Shown here: positions 42,056-50,482 of the stretch, in pieces
How the letters are laid out: each line of letters begins with the position of its first letter
Position numbering within the stretch: position 1 is the stretch's first letter
Source of the DNA: Actinacidiphila glaucinigra
Lineage (GTDB): Bacteria > Actinomycetota > Actinomycetes > Streptomycetales > Streptomycetaceae
Direction: 5' to 3'
Length of the DNA stretch: 64,000 nt
Assembly: GCF_900188405.1 (NCBI RefSeq)
Contig: NZ_FZOF01000017.1
Location: forward strand, 62,001 to 126,000
Program-made: the position numbers and the translations under genes
Notes under the pieces: model-generated
The model's input: only the letters and a program-made list of their open reading frames with translations
Told to the model about the DNA's origin: nothing
Database searches by the model: none

Positions 42056-43081
42056 ATGAAGCTGTCGTTCCTGCAACCGCTGTTCACCCGGCCGGGCCCC
42101 TGGGCGAGCGCCTACCTGGATACCTCCCGGGACGTCGAGGATCCCGACCGCGTCATCGCGCGGCGCTGGCGGCACCTGCGGGACGACCTCACCGCCCACG
42201 GCGCCGACCCGGCCACCGTCCACGCCCTCCACGCCGCCGTGGGCACCGACGACGACCTGCCCGGGCGGCACGGCCAGGCGCTGTTCGCCACCCGCGGGGA
42301 ACTCGTGCTGGCCGAGGAACTGCCGGAGCCGCCGGTGCGCGACACGGCCGGGCTCGAGGCCCTGCCGGACGCCCTGCCGCTGGTGATGCAGCGTGCCCCG
42401 GACGTGCCCTATCTGGAGCTGTTCGTCGGCCGCACCGAGGACGGCGCCGGCGTCCGGGTCGCCGCCCGGACCGGACGCTGGCCGGCCGGACGCCCCGACC
42501 CGGATCCGGCCGTCCGGCAGACCGTCCCGGTGGAGGACTGGCCCCGGACCGCGCCGCAGCTCGCCGGGGACCTGGGCGACCTGGCCGACCGCGGCGCGGC
42601 CGAGGTGCTCGTGCTGGTCCGCGACCCCGACGACCCCCGGACGGCGCAGGTGCTCGTCCACCACATGCCGGAACGCCTGAGGAGCGACCTCGTCACGGTC
42701 GGCACGGCACGTCCCGACGGCACGCCCGGCCAGGCCCCACTGGAGGAGCGCCTCGCCCGTGAGTTCGGCGGCCGCCTCAACGCCGCCGACCAGGCCCGCC
42801 TCGAGGCGTACCGGGTGCAGCGGGCCCGGGACCGCACCGGCTGCGAGGGCACCGCGGCCGTCGTCGATGCGCTGCGGGGCGCACGGGCGGCGGCCGTCCT
42901 GGTCAACGATCCCCCGCCGCCGCCCGGGCGTCTGTGGGCGGGGCCGGAGGAACCCGCCGGGGCCGCCCTGCTGCGCGCCGCGGCGTGCGGCGGTGCGGAG
43001 CTCGTGGTCGTACCCCGCGCCACCCTCGCCCTGGACGACGGAGTCGGTGTCCTGCTGCACCGGAGCGACCCCGGTACGTAG
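42056..43081 (+). CDS. Rv2629/Vms1-like protein (baeRF2 family, predicted peptidyl-tRNA hydrolase fold)
   Basis: 341 residues. N-terminal VLRF-like domain (SAYLDTSRDVEDPDRVIARR) and a C-terminal release-factor-like domain (EGTAAVVDALRGARAAAVLV; ELVVVPRATLALDDGVGVLL). Mycobacterial Rv2629 belongs to the hypoxia/dormancy regulon, and eukaryotic relatives (Vms1/ANKZF1) cleave peptidyl-tRNA on stalled ribosomes. Role here: probably ribosome rescue or stress translation control, unproven. ATG 42056 has GGGAGG 7 nt upstream. Confidence 0.8.
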   Translation: MKLSFLQPLFTRPGPWASAYLDTSRDVEDPDRVIARRWRHLRDDLTAHGADPATVHALHAAVGTDDDLPGRHGQALFATRGELVLAEELPEPPVRDTAGLEALPDALPLVMQRAPDVPYLELFVGRTEDGAGVRVAARTGRWPAGRPDPDPAVRQTVPVEDWPRTAPQLAGDLGDLADRGAAEVLVLVRDPDDPRTAQVLVHHMPERLRSDLVTVGTARPDGTPGQAPLEERLAREFGGRLNAADQARLEAYRVQRARDRTGCEGTAAVVDALRGARAAAVLVNDPPPPPGRLWAGPEEPAGAALLRAAACGGAELVVVPRATLALDDGVGVLLHRSDPGT

Positions 43082-43116
43082 CCCGCGGCCTGCGGAATCG
43101 ACGGTGACCCGGCCGT

Positions 43117-43136
43117 GTTGTACCTGGAGGTACAAC
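43117..43136 (+). promoter_or_regulatory. Perfect 20-bp operator-like palindrome
   Basis: GTTGTACCTGGAGGTACAAC (9-bp arms, 2-nt centre) lies just upstream of the anti-sigma-like gene, ending 13 nt before its start. Confidence 0.6.
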
Positions 43137-43149
43137 GAGAGGGATGGGG

Positions 43150-43587
43150 ATGGACACCGTCGAAGCGGGTCAATGGCCGGGCCGGCAGCCCGTGCCGGCC
43201 CAGGAAGAAAGCTGGACGCTCTCCTATCGGCCCGAAGCCCCCGCAGAGGCCCGCAAGCTCACCAAGGAGGCTCTGCGGCGCTGGCAGGTACCGGCGGTCA
43301 CTGCCGACGGAGTCCTGCTGGTCGTCTCGGAGCTCGTCACCAACGCGTTCGAATACGCACGGCCGCCCATCGTGCTGCATCTCGGCCGCGACCGGAGCAC
43401 CGGACAGGTCCGCGTCGAGGTCACCGACGGCGGACCGGCCCCCGCCATCGGGGAATGGGCCGCCAGCTGCGGCGACTGCGAACACGGCCGGGGCCTGACC
43501 ATCGTGGACCAGGTCGCCTCGGCGCACGGCGACCACTGGGAGACCGGCCGCGCGACCCACTGGGCGGAGCTCGCCCCCGCGGCCTGA
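43150..43587 (+). CDS. ATP-binding protein of the RsbW/SpoIIAB (HATPase_c) anti-sigma type
   Basis: 145 residues. The GHKL ATPase N box VSELVTNAFEYA, G1 VTDGGPAP and G2 EHGRGLTIVDQ are clear. Proteins of this size in streptomycetes act as anti-sigma kinases or as partners of XRE/DUF397 regulators. Start at ATG 43150 because GAGAGG is then 7 nt upstream; ATG 43144 is only 1 nt from it. Followed by a converging SDR gene. Confidence 0.85.
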   Translation: MDTVEAGQWPGRQPVPAQEESWTLSYRPEAPAEARKLTKEALRRWQVPAVTADGVLLVVSELVTNAFEYARPPIVLHLGRDRSTGQVRVEVTDGGPAPAIGEWAASCGDCEHGRGLTIVDQVASAHGDHWETGRATHWAELAPAA

Positions 43588-43657
43588 CAACGGCGGTACG
43601 TGACACGGGGCGGGCCCCCTCCGCCCGGTGCCGCCGTGAAGAAGCGCCCCGCCCGGG

Positions 43658-44389
43658 TCAGCCCTGCGCCGTGGGGCGTACCACGAGTTCGTTCACGTCG
43701 ACGTCCGCCGGCCGGTCGATCGCGAAGGCGATGGCGTCGGCGATGGCGGACGCCGGGAGCGCGAGCAGCTCGGCGGCCGCGTGGGCGGCGGCCCTGGCTT
43801 CGTCGGAGCCGCCCCGTTCGGTCAGCTCGCTCCGGGTGAAGCCGGGGCTGACCACGGTGACACGCACGTCCCGGCTCTCCTGGCGCAGCCCCTCGGAGAG
43901 CGCGGCCACGGCGAACTTGGTGGCGCTGTAGACCGCCGCCGTCGGGTCGACCCGGTGGCCGGACACGGATGAGACGTTGATGATGTGCCCTCCGTCCTGC
44001 CGCCGCATGACGGGGAGCGCCGCCGCGACGCCGTAGAGCACCCCGCGCAGGTTGACGTCGATCATCCGCTCCCACTCGTCGACGCGCAGGTCCGCGAGCG
44101 GCGAGAGGGGCATCACCCCGGCGTTGTTGACCAGCACGTCGATGCGGCCGTACTCCTCCAGCGCGGCGGCGGCGAAGCAGCGCACCGATTCCAGGCTGGT
44201 GACGTCCAGCTCGCGATGGGCGACCGAGGCTCCTTGGGCGCGCAGTTCCCCGGCGAGGGCGGCCAGGCGCCCGGTGCGCCGGGCACCGAGGAGCAGCGCG
44301 TGCCCCTGCGCCGCCAGACGGCGGGCGGTCGCCTCGCCGATGCCGCTGCTGGCACCGGTGATCAGGATGGTCTTCGGGTTCGTCGGCAT
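43658..44389 (-). CDS. Short-chain dehydrogenase/reductase (SDR)
   Basis: 243 residues, classical SDR: TGASSGIG at about 11-18, NNAG at about 87-90, catalytic YSATK with the preceding Ser in NVSSVSG, and PGFTRSEL after it. Reduces or oxidises an unknown small carbonyl/alcohol with NAD(P)(H). Divergent from an XRE/MmyB-type regulator across 191 nt, an arrangement repeated widely in streptomycetes in which the regulator represses the SDR. Confidence 0.9.
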   Translation of the reverse strand: MPTNPKTILITGASSGIGEATARRLAAQGHALLLGARRTGRLAALAGELRAQGASVAHRELDVTSLESVRCFAAAALEEYGRIDVLVNNAGVMPLSPLADLRVDEWERMIDVNLRGVLYGVAAALPVMRRQDGGHIINVSSVSGHRVDPTAAVYSATKFAVAALSEGLRQESRDVRVTVVSPGFTRSELTERGGSDEARAAAHAAAELLALPASAIADAIAFAIDRPADVDVNELVVRPTAQG

Positions 44390-44567
44390 GGTGGTTCTCG
44401 CTTCTCGAAGGTGTCACGGCGGCGTCCTGCCGCGTCCTCCATCCGACAGGGCGGCCGAAGGAGGAGGAAGGGTGTGTGTTCCTGGGTGCCGCACACCCAC
44501 CTGGTACCGGTGACCCCGCGCGCCCGCACTCCGCACGCCCGCACCGGCCCCCGCCGGCGGGCACGGT

Positions 44568-44573
44568 TAGCAT
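44568..44573 (+). promoter_or_regulatory. -10 box for leaderless XRE regulator gene
   Basis: TAGCAT followed by 7 nt and then the ATG at 44581; no ribosome-binding site in between. Confidence 0.55.
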
Positions 44574-44580
44574 CGGTGGC

Positions 44581-45420
44581 ATGAAGCCGCCACGCGACAA
44601 CGAGCTCGGCGCGTTCCTGCGCGCGAGCCGGGCGCGCGTGGAGCCGGCCGACGCCGGACTGGCCGCCGGGGGCTCCGGGCGGCGCGTCCGGGGGCTGCGG
44701 CGTGAGGAGGTGGCGGTGCTCTCGGGGGTGAGCGCGGACTACTACGCCCGCCTCGAGCAGGGGCGCGAGCGCAATCCTTCCGCCCAGGTCGTCGACGCCA
44801 TCGGCAGGGCGCTCCGCCTCGCGCCGGACGCCCGCGGGCACCTCCACCATCTGGCGGGACTCGCTCCCCGGCTCACGGCGCACGGCCCGCGCGAACGGGT
44901 GCACCCCTCGCTCCTGCAACTGCTCGGGGCGTTCCCGCGCGCCGCGGCGTACGTGCTCGGCCCGGCCTTCGACGTCCTCGCCGCGAATGCGGTCGCCGAC
45001 GTGCTGCTCTCCCCGTTCGGGGACGAGCGGAACATGCCCCGCATCCTGTTCACCCATCCGCGCGGCCGGGAGGTGTTCACGGATCGGGAGCTGCTGCGGC
45101 GCAGCACCGTGTACGCGCTGCGCCTCAACGCCGGGCGGTTTCCCGGTGATCCTGACGTCACCGGCCTCGTCGCCGAACTGACCGAGGCCTCGGCGGAGTT
45201 CCGCGCGTTGTGGGAGGACCACACCGTGGGCAGCCTGCCGCGGGCCTTCAAGGTGTTCGTCCACCCGGTGCTGGGGCGCGTCGAACTCACCTACCAGACC
45301 TTCGACGTGGTCGACGCCCCAGGGCAGCTGCTGCACGTGGGGACCCCCGAGCCGGGGAGCCCGAGCGAGGCGGCGCTGGCCTCCCTCGGTGACGCCGGCG
45401 GTGGGACGGCCGGTCGGTGA
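44581..45420 (+). CDS. XRE-family regulator with MmyB-like ligand-binding domain
   Basis: 279 residues. HTH at about 8-80 (ELGAFLRASRARVEP; RGLRREEVAVLSGVSADYYA, RLEQGRERNPS), then the MmyB-like domain at about 105-270 (AAYVLGPAFDVLAANAVADV; ADVLLSPFGDERNMPRILF), thought to bind a lipid or hydrophobic ligand. Controls most probably the divergent SDR gene. Its stop overlaps a possible GTG of a 28-residue frame (45417-45503). Confidence 0.9.
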   Translation: MKPPRDNELGAFLRASRARVEPADAGLAAGGSGRRVRGLRREEVAVLSGVSADYYARLEQGRERNPSAQVVDAIGRALRLAPDARGHLHHLAGLAPRLTAHGPRERVHPSLLQLLGAFPRAAAYVLGPAFDVLAANAVADVLLSPFGDERNMPRILFTHPRGREVFTDRELLRRSTVYALRLNAGRFPGDPDVTGLVAELTEASAEFRALWEDHTVGSLPRAFKVFVHPVLGRVELTYQTFDVVDAPGQLLHVGTPEPGSPSEAALASLGDAGGGTAGR

Positions 45421-45503
45421 CCGGCAACACGCCGGGCATCGGCAGGGAGTCCGTCACCTCGAAGCCCGGCTCCTCGTTCCGCTACGTCCCGGCGGCGGCC
45501 TGA
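45417..45503 (+). other. Possible 28-residue coding remnant
   Basis: GTG overlaps the XRE stop (GTGA). The short product begins VTGNTPGIGRES, reminiscent of the TGxxxGIG cofactor motif at the start of SDR proteins, and ends after FRYVPAAA. It may be the fused ends of a deleted SDR gene, or chance. Confidence 0.2.
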
Positions 45504-45516
45504 GGCACCCCCGGGG

Positions 45517-47997
45517 TCAGGCGCCCGGCGTGGGTTCGCGCAGGAGGGCCTGTCCCGCGGCGCGGTGCTCGGCGGCGGCGGACGGATCCGTGGCGTCGAG
45601 CACGGCCGCGATCCCCTCGTGGGCCATGGCCTCCTCGTGGCGGTACCCCACCTTCGGTGCGAGGTCGAGGGCCTGCCGGTGCAGCCGCAGGGCCTCGTCC
45701 GGCAGGCCGGCGAGCCGGCAGGTCTCCCCGTAGCCGTTGAGGAAGTGGATCTTCCACTGCTCCTCGAAGATCTCGTCGAGCAGTGCGAACGCCTCGCGGT
45801 GGCTGGCCAGCGCCTCCTCGTAGCGGCCCATGCGGCGCAACGCGACACCCAGGCAGTTCAGGCACCATGCCTCGTTGTGCCGGTGCCCGTCCTCACGGGC
45901 CAGGGCGAGGGCATGGTGCAGATGGCCGAAGGCGTCCTCGGGTTCCTCGCGGGCGACGGCCACCCCGAGGGTGATGTGCGCGGTGAGCGCCGGCGGCCAC
46001 GCGAGGTCGGTGTGCGGGATCTCCAGCGCCTCGCGGGCCAGCCGCGCCGCCTCCTGGCGGTGCCCCGACTGCAGCAGGGCCCAGGCCTCGTAGGCGGTGG
46101 CGTGGGCGGTGCCCATCGGGCAGCCGGCGTCCGCGTAGAGCTTCCCCGCCAGCCGGAACAGCTCCAGCGGCTCCTCCACGTAGCCCTGCTCCCATCCCAG
46201 GTAGCCGCGCCGCATGGTCAGTTCGGCCTCGGCCGGCACGTCCCCGGCCTCCGCGATCAACGCGGCGGCCGCCGCGTACGCGTCCCCGGCCTCCGCCATA
46301 CGGCCCGCGTTGTAGCGGGCGAAGCCCAGGTCGCTGTAGGCCTCGCCCAGTTGCCGCGGGTCCCCCAGGCGGCGGGCGGCGGCCAGGGAGCCCTCGAAGA
46401 GGACGTTGAGCTGGGTGGTGCCGCAGCGCCGGGCGAAGTACGACCGCATGAAGCGCGGCAGTTCGCACACGTGCGCGTCGGCCCCGGCGGCGAGTGCCGC
46501 TTCGAACGCGGTCAGCAGGTTGGCGTACTCGGCGCCGAACCAGGCCAGGGCGGTGTTCTTGCTGGCGAACTTCGGCAGCTCCGCCGGGGCGGGTCCCGCG
46601 CAGGGCACCGCGCTGCGGGACAGGAAGGGCATGGTGGCGTCGGCGGCGGCGGCCGCGTGCACGTAGTAGTCGAGCACCCGGAGCAGGGCCCTTTCGCGTT
46701 CGGCCGCCGGGTCATGCTCGGTGGTCGCCCGCAGCGCGTGCCGGTGCACCAGGTCGTGCAGCCGGTAGCGGCCGGGGGCCGGCTGCTGGACCAGGTGTGC
46801 GTCGAGGAGGTCCTCGAGCATTGTCCGGGCGTCGCGCAGCGGCACGTCGGCGAGGGCGGCCACGACGTACTCGTCGAAGGCCGAGCCCGGCAGCAGGCTC
46901 AGCAACCGGAACAGGCGGCGCTGGCCGCGGTCCAACTGGTTCACGGACATGGCGAAGGCGGTGTCGAACTCGCTGGGGCCCTCCGCCATCCGCTCGACGA
47001 GGATGCCCACGGTCCAGCCCGGCCGGTGCCGCAGCCGTGCCCCGGCGAGCCGCAGGGCCAGCGGCAGGTTGCCGCACAGCCGCAGCACCTCGGCCGCCGC
47101 CTGCGGTTCGCGGGCCAGCCGCCCGTCGGTGCCCGCCGGCTCGCCGCCTGCGCGGGCGAGCAGTTCCGCGCTGTCCTGCGGGGTCAGGACGTCCAGTGAG
47201 ACCGGCGGAACCTCTTCCAGCCCCAGCAGCCGGTTGCGGCTGGTGACCAGGGCGACGGAGTGGCCCGCGCCGGGCAGCAGCGGGCGGACCTGGTCGGCGT
47301 CGGCGGCGTTGTCCAGGACGACGACGGCCCGCCGGTGGGCCAGCTCCGACCGCCAGCAGGCGGCCAGTTGCTCGACGCCCTCCTGCGGGATCCGCTCGGA
47401 GGGGACGTCGAGCGCGGCGAGCAGCGCCCGCAGCGCGGGGTCGGGGTCGAGGGGCCTGCGGCCCTCGGTGAAGCCGTGCAGATCGAGGTAGAGCTGGGCG
47501 TCGGGGTAGTCGGCGGCGAGGCGGTGCGCGGCGTGCACCGCCAGGCAGGTCTTGCCGACACCGGCCATGCCGTCGACGGCGACCACCCGGCTGCCGCCGA
47601 CCGCGGCGAGCACGGCGGCGAGTTCGGCCTTGCGCCCGGTGAAGTCCGGCACGTCGCGCGGGAGATCGTTGCGGGGCGGGTGCGGGGCCGACGCGGGCGG
47701 CGTCGGGGGATGGATCTGGCGGCTGGTCCTCGGGGGCGCCGGCAGCGGGTGGGAGGCCCGTTCCCACAGGGGGCGCAGCGGGCGCGGGTCGCGTGTGACG
47801 AGACGGCAGAGCGCGACGACGGCGGGCCAGGGCGGCACGGTCCGGCCCGTGAGGTAGCGCGACAGCGACGACGAACTCAGCCCCGTGTCCCGGGCCAGCG
47901 CGCGGACGCCGCGCCCGGAGAGCTCCTGGAGCATCCGCAGCCGCTCGGCCAGTTCCCGAGGTGGGTCGGCCTCCGCCGTCCGTTGCTGCGCAACCAC
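45517..47997 (-). CDS. STAND protein: XRE HTH - NB-ARC ATPase - TPR (AfsR-like without BTAD)
   Basis: 826 residues. HTH at about 15-65 (ALARDTGLSSSSLSRYLTGR), linker of Pro-rich sequence, NB-ARC with P-loop GMAGVGKT (143-150), Walker B region AVVVLDNAADADQ, and GNLPLALRLAGARLR (GLPL-type motif). From about 520 a TPR superhelix follows (YSDLGFARYNAGRMAEAGDA, CLGVALRRMGRYEEALASHR). Such proteins are signal-responsive switches: a ligand on the TPR triggers ATP exchange and the HTH acts on DNA. Start GTG 47995-47997 with GGGGGA upstream; an earlier frame start is possible. Divergent from the AhpD-like gene. The target is not visible. Confidence 0.85.
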   Translation of the reverse strand: MVAQQRTAEADPPRELAERLRMLQELSGRGVRALARDTGLSSSSLSRYLTGRTVPPWPAVVALCRLVTRDPRPLRPLWERASHPLPAPPRTSRQIHPPTPPASAPHPPRNDLPRDVPDFTGRKAELAAVLAAVGGSRVVAVDGMAGVGKTCLAVHAAHRLAADYPDAQLYLDLHGFTEGRRPLDPDPALRALLAALDVPSERIPQEGVEQLAACWRSELAHRRAVVVLDNAADADQVRPLLPGAGHSVALVTSRNRLLGLEEVPPVSLDVLTPQDSAELLARAGGEPAGTDGRLAREPQAAAEVLRLCGNLPLALRLAGARLRHRPGWTVGILVERMAEGPSEFDTAFAMSVNQLDRGQRRLFRLLSLLPGSAFDEYVVAALADVPLRDARTMLEDLLDAHLVQQPAPGRYRLHDLVHRHALRATTEHDPAAERERALLRVLDYYVHAAAAADATMPFLSRSAVPCAGPAPAELPKFASKNTALAWFGAEYANLLTAFEAALAAGADAHVCELPRFMRSYFARRCGTTQLNVLFEGSLAAARRLGDPRQLGEAYSDLGFARYNAGRMAEAGDAYAAAAALIAEAGDVPAEAELTMRRGYLGWEQGYVEEPLELFRLAGKLYADAGCPMGTAHATAYEAWALLQSGHRQEAARLAREALEIPHTDLAWPPALTAHITLGVAVAREEPEDAFGHLHHALALAREDGHRHNEAWCLNCLGVALRRMGRYEEALASHREAFALLDEIFEEQWKIHFLNGYGETCRLAGLPDEALRLHRQALDLAPKVGYRHEEAMAHEGIAAVLDATDPSAAAEHRAAGQALLREPTPGA

Positions 47998-48175
47998 CTG
48001 TCCCCCGCCTTCCTGTCCCACCCCGGCTGAACCCGTCCGGACCGCATTGCCGCTGTACACGGCCGTTCCGGGTGTCCCACGGTGTCCCACCGCCGTCGCC
48101 GTGGCAAGTCCCGCGCGCTGTCATGGAGTCACGCCCCGGGGCACGGGGCGCCGAAACGGAAGAGGGAGAACCACG

Positions 48176-48631
48176 ATGCAGTCCCGTATGCAGAACCCGG
48201 CCATGGTCCTGTCCGGCGCGATGCAGCCCATCCAGGAGCTGATCAAGGCCGCGCACTCCGGCGGAGTGGACGGGCAGACGCTGGAGCTGGTGCACCTGCG
48301 GGTGAGTCAGATCAACGGCTGCAGCGCCTGCGTCGACGGCGGCGCGAGGACGGCGCGCAAGGCCGGGGTGAACGACGAGCGCCTGGCCACGGTCGCCGCG
48401 TGGCGGGAGGCCCCGTACTTCAGCGAGGAGGAGCGGGCCGCGCTCGCGCTGGCCGAGGCCGCCACGCGGCTGGCCGACCGTCCCGAGGCGGTCGGTGACG
48501 AGGTGTGGGACGCCGCCGCCACCTACTTCGACGAGAAGCAGCTGGCCGCGATCGTCCTGATGATCGGCGTCACCAATCTGTTCAACCGGCTCAACGCCAC
48601 GACCCGGCAGATCGCCGGCGCCTGGGGATGA
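48176..48631 (+). CDS. Carboxymuconolactone decarboxylase/AhpD-like protein
   Basis: 151 residues, all helical, with the redox motif CSAC (C49, C52) in QINGCSACVD and the partner region FDEKQLAAIVLMIGVTNLFN. The CxxC class of this family behaves as alkylhydroperoxidase/thiol-disulfide enzymes and not as decarboxylases. ATG 48176 with GAGGGAG upstream. Divergent from the STAND regulator, which may control it. Confidence 0.88.
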   Translation: MQSRMQNPAMVLSGAMQPIQELIKAAHSGGVDGQTLELVHLRVSQINGCSACVDGGARTARKAGVNDERLATVAAWREAPYFSEEERAALALAEAATRLADRPEAVGDEVWDAAATYFDEKQLAAIVLMIGVTNLFNRLNATTRQIAGAWG

Positions 48632-48831
48632 GGGGCGCGCCGTCCGCCCCGGGCCGCGGACGCGCCCGGGGCGGACTCCCGCGGGGCGGGGCTGACAGCG
48701 GGCCCCGCCGGGCCTGGGCGACAGGCCGCGGGTCCGTGTCACACCCGCGGCAGCTGCCCGGTCAAGAGGTGGACGGCTCGACTTCTTCCTGTGCGCCGTC
48801 CGGGCACGACCGACGGGTGAGGAGGCGCGCC

Positions 48832-49182
48832 ATGCGGCACATCGCCAGGGCCGTGTCGGCGATCGGGGACGCGCGCGGACCCGGCCACGAGGGGTACGCC
48901 CTCGCGCCGCGGTGCCCGCTTGCGACGGCGTGTCGCGCCACCTCGGCGGACAAGTGGCTGGTGGGGTTCCGGGTCCGCGCCGGGGGAACCGGGGCCACCT
49001 GGCTGTACTACGTGGTGGACCATGCGAACGACGCGATGGACGCCAAGGAGAGGGCCATCTCCATGGCAGGTGACGAGATCGACGTCCCGTGCCCGCTCGG
49101 GCGCGACGGCGTGGGCAGCACGGAGATCCGGCTCATCCACGACGACGGCATCGGGCCACGGCGTCTGCTGCCCTGCCCGTGA
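48832..49182 (+). CDS. Conserved-looking hypothetical protein
   Basis: 116 residues, unrecognised. GAGGAGG lies 7 nt before ATG 48832, and codon use is typical, so it is likely real. Two Cys in CPLATACRA, a beta-strand-rich core (KWLVGFRVRAGGTGATWLYY) and a second Cys near CPLGRD suggest a small folded cytoplasmic protein. No membrane segment. It ends before a strong bidirectional hairpin. Confidence 0.6.
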   Translation: MRHIARAVSAIGDARGPGHEGYALAPRCPLATACRATSADKWLVGFRVRAGGTGATWLYYVVDHANDAMDAKERAISMAGDEIDVPCPLGRDGVGSTEIRLIHDDGIGPRRLLPCP

Positions 49183-49226
49183 CGGGGCTCCCTGGGCGAG
49201 GGCGCCCCGCACGGCCCGGGAACGCG

Positions 49227-49269
49227 GCTGCCGCCGGTGCCCGGACGTGGTCCGGGCACCGGCGGCAGC
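49227..49269. terminator. Bidirectional terminator, 20-bp stem
   Basis: A perfect 20-bp stem (49227-49246 with 49250-49269) with a 3-nt loop, between the hypothetical gene and the converging sugar-binding-protein gene. Confidence 0.9.
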
Positions 49270-49283
49270 GGGAGTGCGCGCTA

Positions 49284-50402
49284 CTACTTGGTGAGCGGGG
49301 AGAGCTTCGGGTCGTTGGCGTAGGCCTCGGCCGCGTTCTCCTTGGTCACGATGACCGGCGGGAGCAGGTACGACGGGACGACCTTGCTGCCGTTGTTGTA
49401 CGACTTGGTGTCGTTGATCGTCGGCTTGTCGCCCTTCTGCAGGGACTGGACCATCTTGATGGTCTCGGCGACGAGCTTGCGGGTGTCCTTGTTGATGGTG
49501 GAGTACTGCTCACCCGCCATGATCGACTTCACCGACTCGACCTCGGAGTCCTGGCCGGTCACGACCGGGACTGGCTTGCCGGCGCCCTTCACCGAGGTGA
49601 TGATCGCGCGGGCGAGGGTGTCGTTCGGCGAGAGCACGCCGTCGAGCGTCTTCTTGCCCGTGTAGGTGGAGTTCAGCAGCGAGTCCATGCGGCTCTGGGC
49701 GTTCTCCGCCTTCCAGCCCTGGGTCGCGGTCTGCTTGATGTCGGTCTGACCGGAACCGACAACGATGTCGCCCTTGTCGATGGCGGGCTTGAGCACCTCC
49801 ATCGCACCGTCGAAGAAGACCTTCGAGTTGTTGTCGTCCGGCGAACCGGAGAACAGCTCGATCGTGTACGGGCCCTTCGCCTTCTTGGCCTTCATGCCGT
49901 CCAGCAGCGCCTGACCCTGCAGCTGGCCGACCTTGAAGTTGTCGAACGCGATGTAGTAGTCGACGTCCTTCGTGTTGGTGATGAGCCGGTCGTAGGCGAT
50001 GACGGTGGCGCCGGCCTGCTTGGCCTGCGCGACCTGGGTGGACAGCTGCGCGGCGTCGGTCGCGCCGATGACGATGACCTTCGCGCCCTTGGTGACCATG
50101 GAGGAGATCTGCGCCTGCTGGTCCGCGACGGTGGTCGAGGCGCCCGCGTACTGCACGTCGGCCTTGAAACCGGCGTCCTTCAGGCCGTTGGTGAACAGGT
50201 CACCGGCGAGCACCCAGTTCTCCGAGGTCTTCGCCGGCAGCGCGACACCGACCAGTCCGTCCTGCGCGAAGCCGCCCTTGGCGTCGCTGGTGTCCTTGCC
50301 GGTGGAGCCGGAGCCCTCGCGTTCGTTGGAGCACGCCGTGCCCAGGGCGAGCAGCGCGGCGGCGCCGATCACGGCGATGCCTCTGGTGATGGTTCTGCGC
50401 AT
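49284..50402 (-). CDS. chvE: Monosaccharide ABC transporter substrate-binding lipoprotein
   Basis: 372 residues. Lipoprotein signal with lipid-attachment C24 (LALGTACSNE). Periplasmic-binding type 1 fold of the ChvE/XylF class: GLVGVALPAKTSENWVLAGD, VIVIGATDAAQLSTQVAQAK, TLDGVLSPNDTLARAIITSV. Binds xylose, glucose, galactose or similar aldoses; which one cannot be told. It ends in two consecutive stop codons and is the last gene of a three-gene operon. The symbol follows its resemblance to the ChvE/MmsAB set. Confidence 0.88.
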   Translation of the reverse strand: MRRTITRGIAVIGAAALLALGTACSNEREGSGSTGKDTSDAKGGFAQDGLVGVALPAKTSENWVLAGDLFTNGLKDAGFKADVQYAGASTTVADQQAQISSMVTKGAKVIVIGATDAAQLSTQVAQAKQAGATVIAYDRLITNTKDVDYYIAFDNFKVGQLQGQALLDGMKAKKAKGPYTIELFSGSPDDNNSKVFFDGAMEVLKPAIDKGDIVVGSGQTDIKQTATQGWKAENAQSRMDSLLNSTYTGKKTLDGVLSPNDTLARAIITSVKGAGKPVPVVTGQDSEVESVKSIMAGEQYSTINKDTRKLVAETIKMVQSLQKGDKPTINDTKSYNNGSKVVPSYLLPPVIVTKENAAEAYANDPKLSPLTK

Positions 50403-50482
50403 GTGGGTTGTGCCCTTTCCGGGTGATGCGGTGAGAGACGAGCGCCGCCAGGTGCGGCACCCTGGGGGGTACTGCCGGTCGG

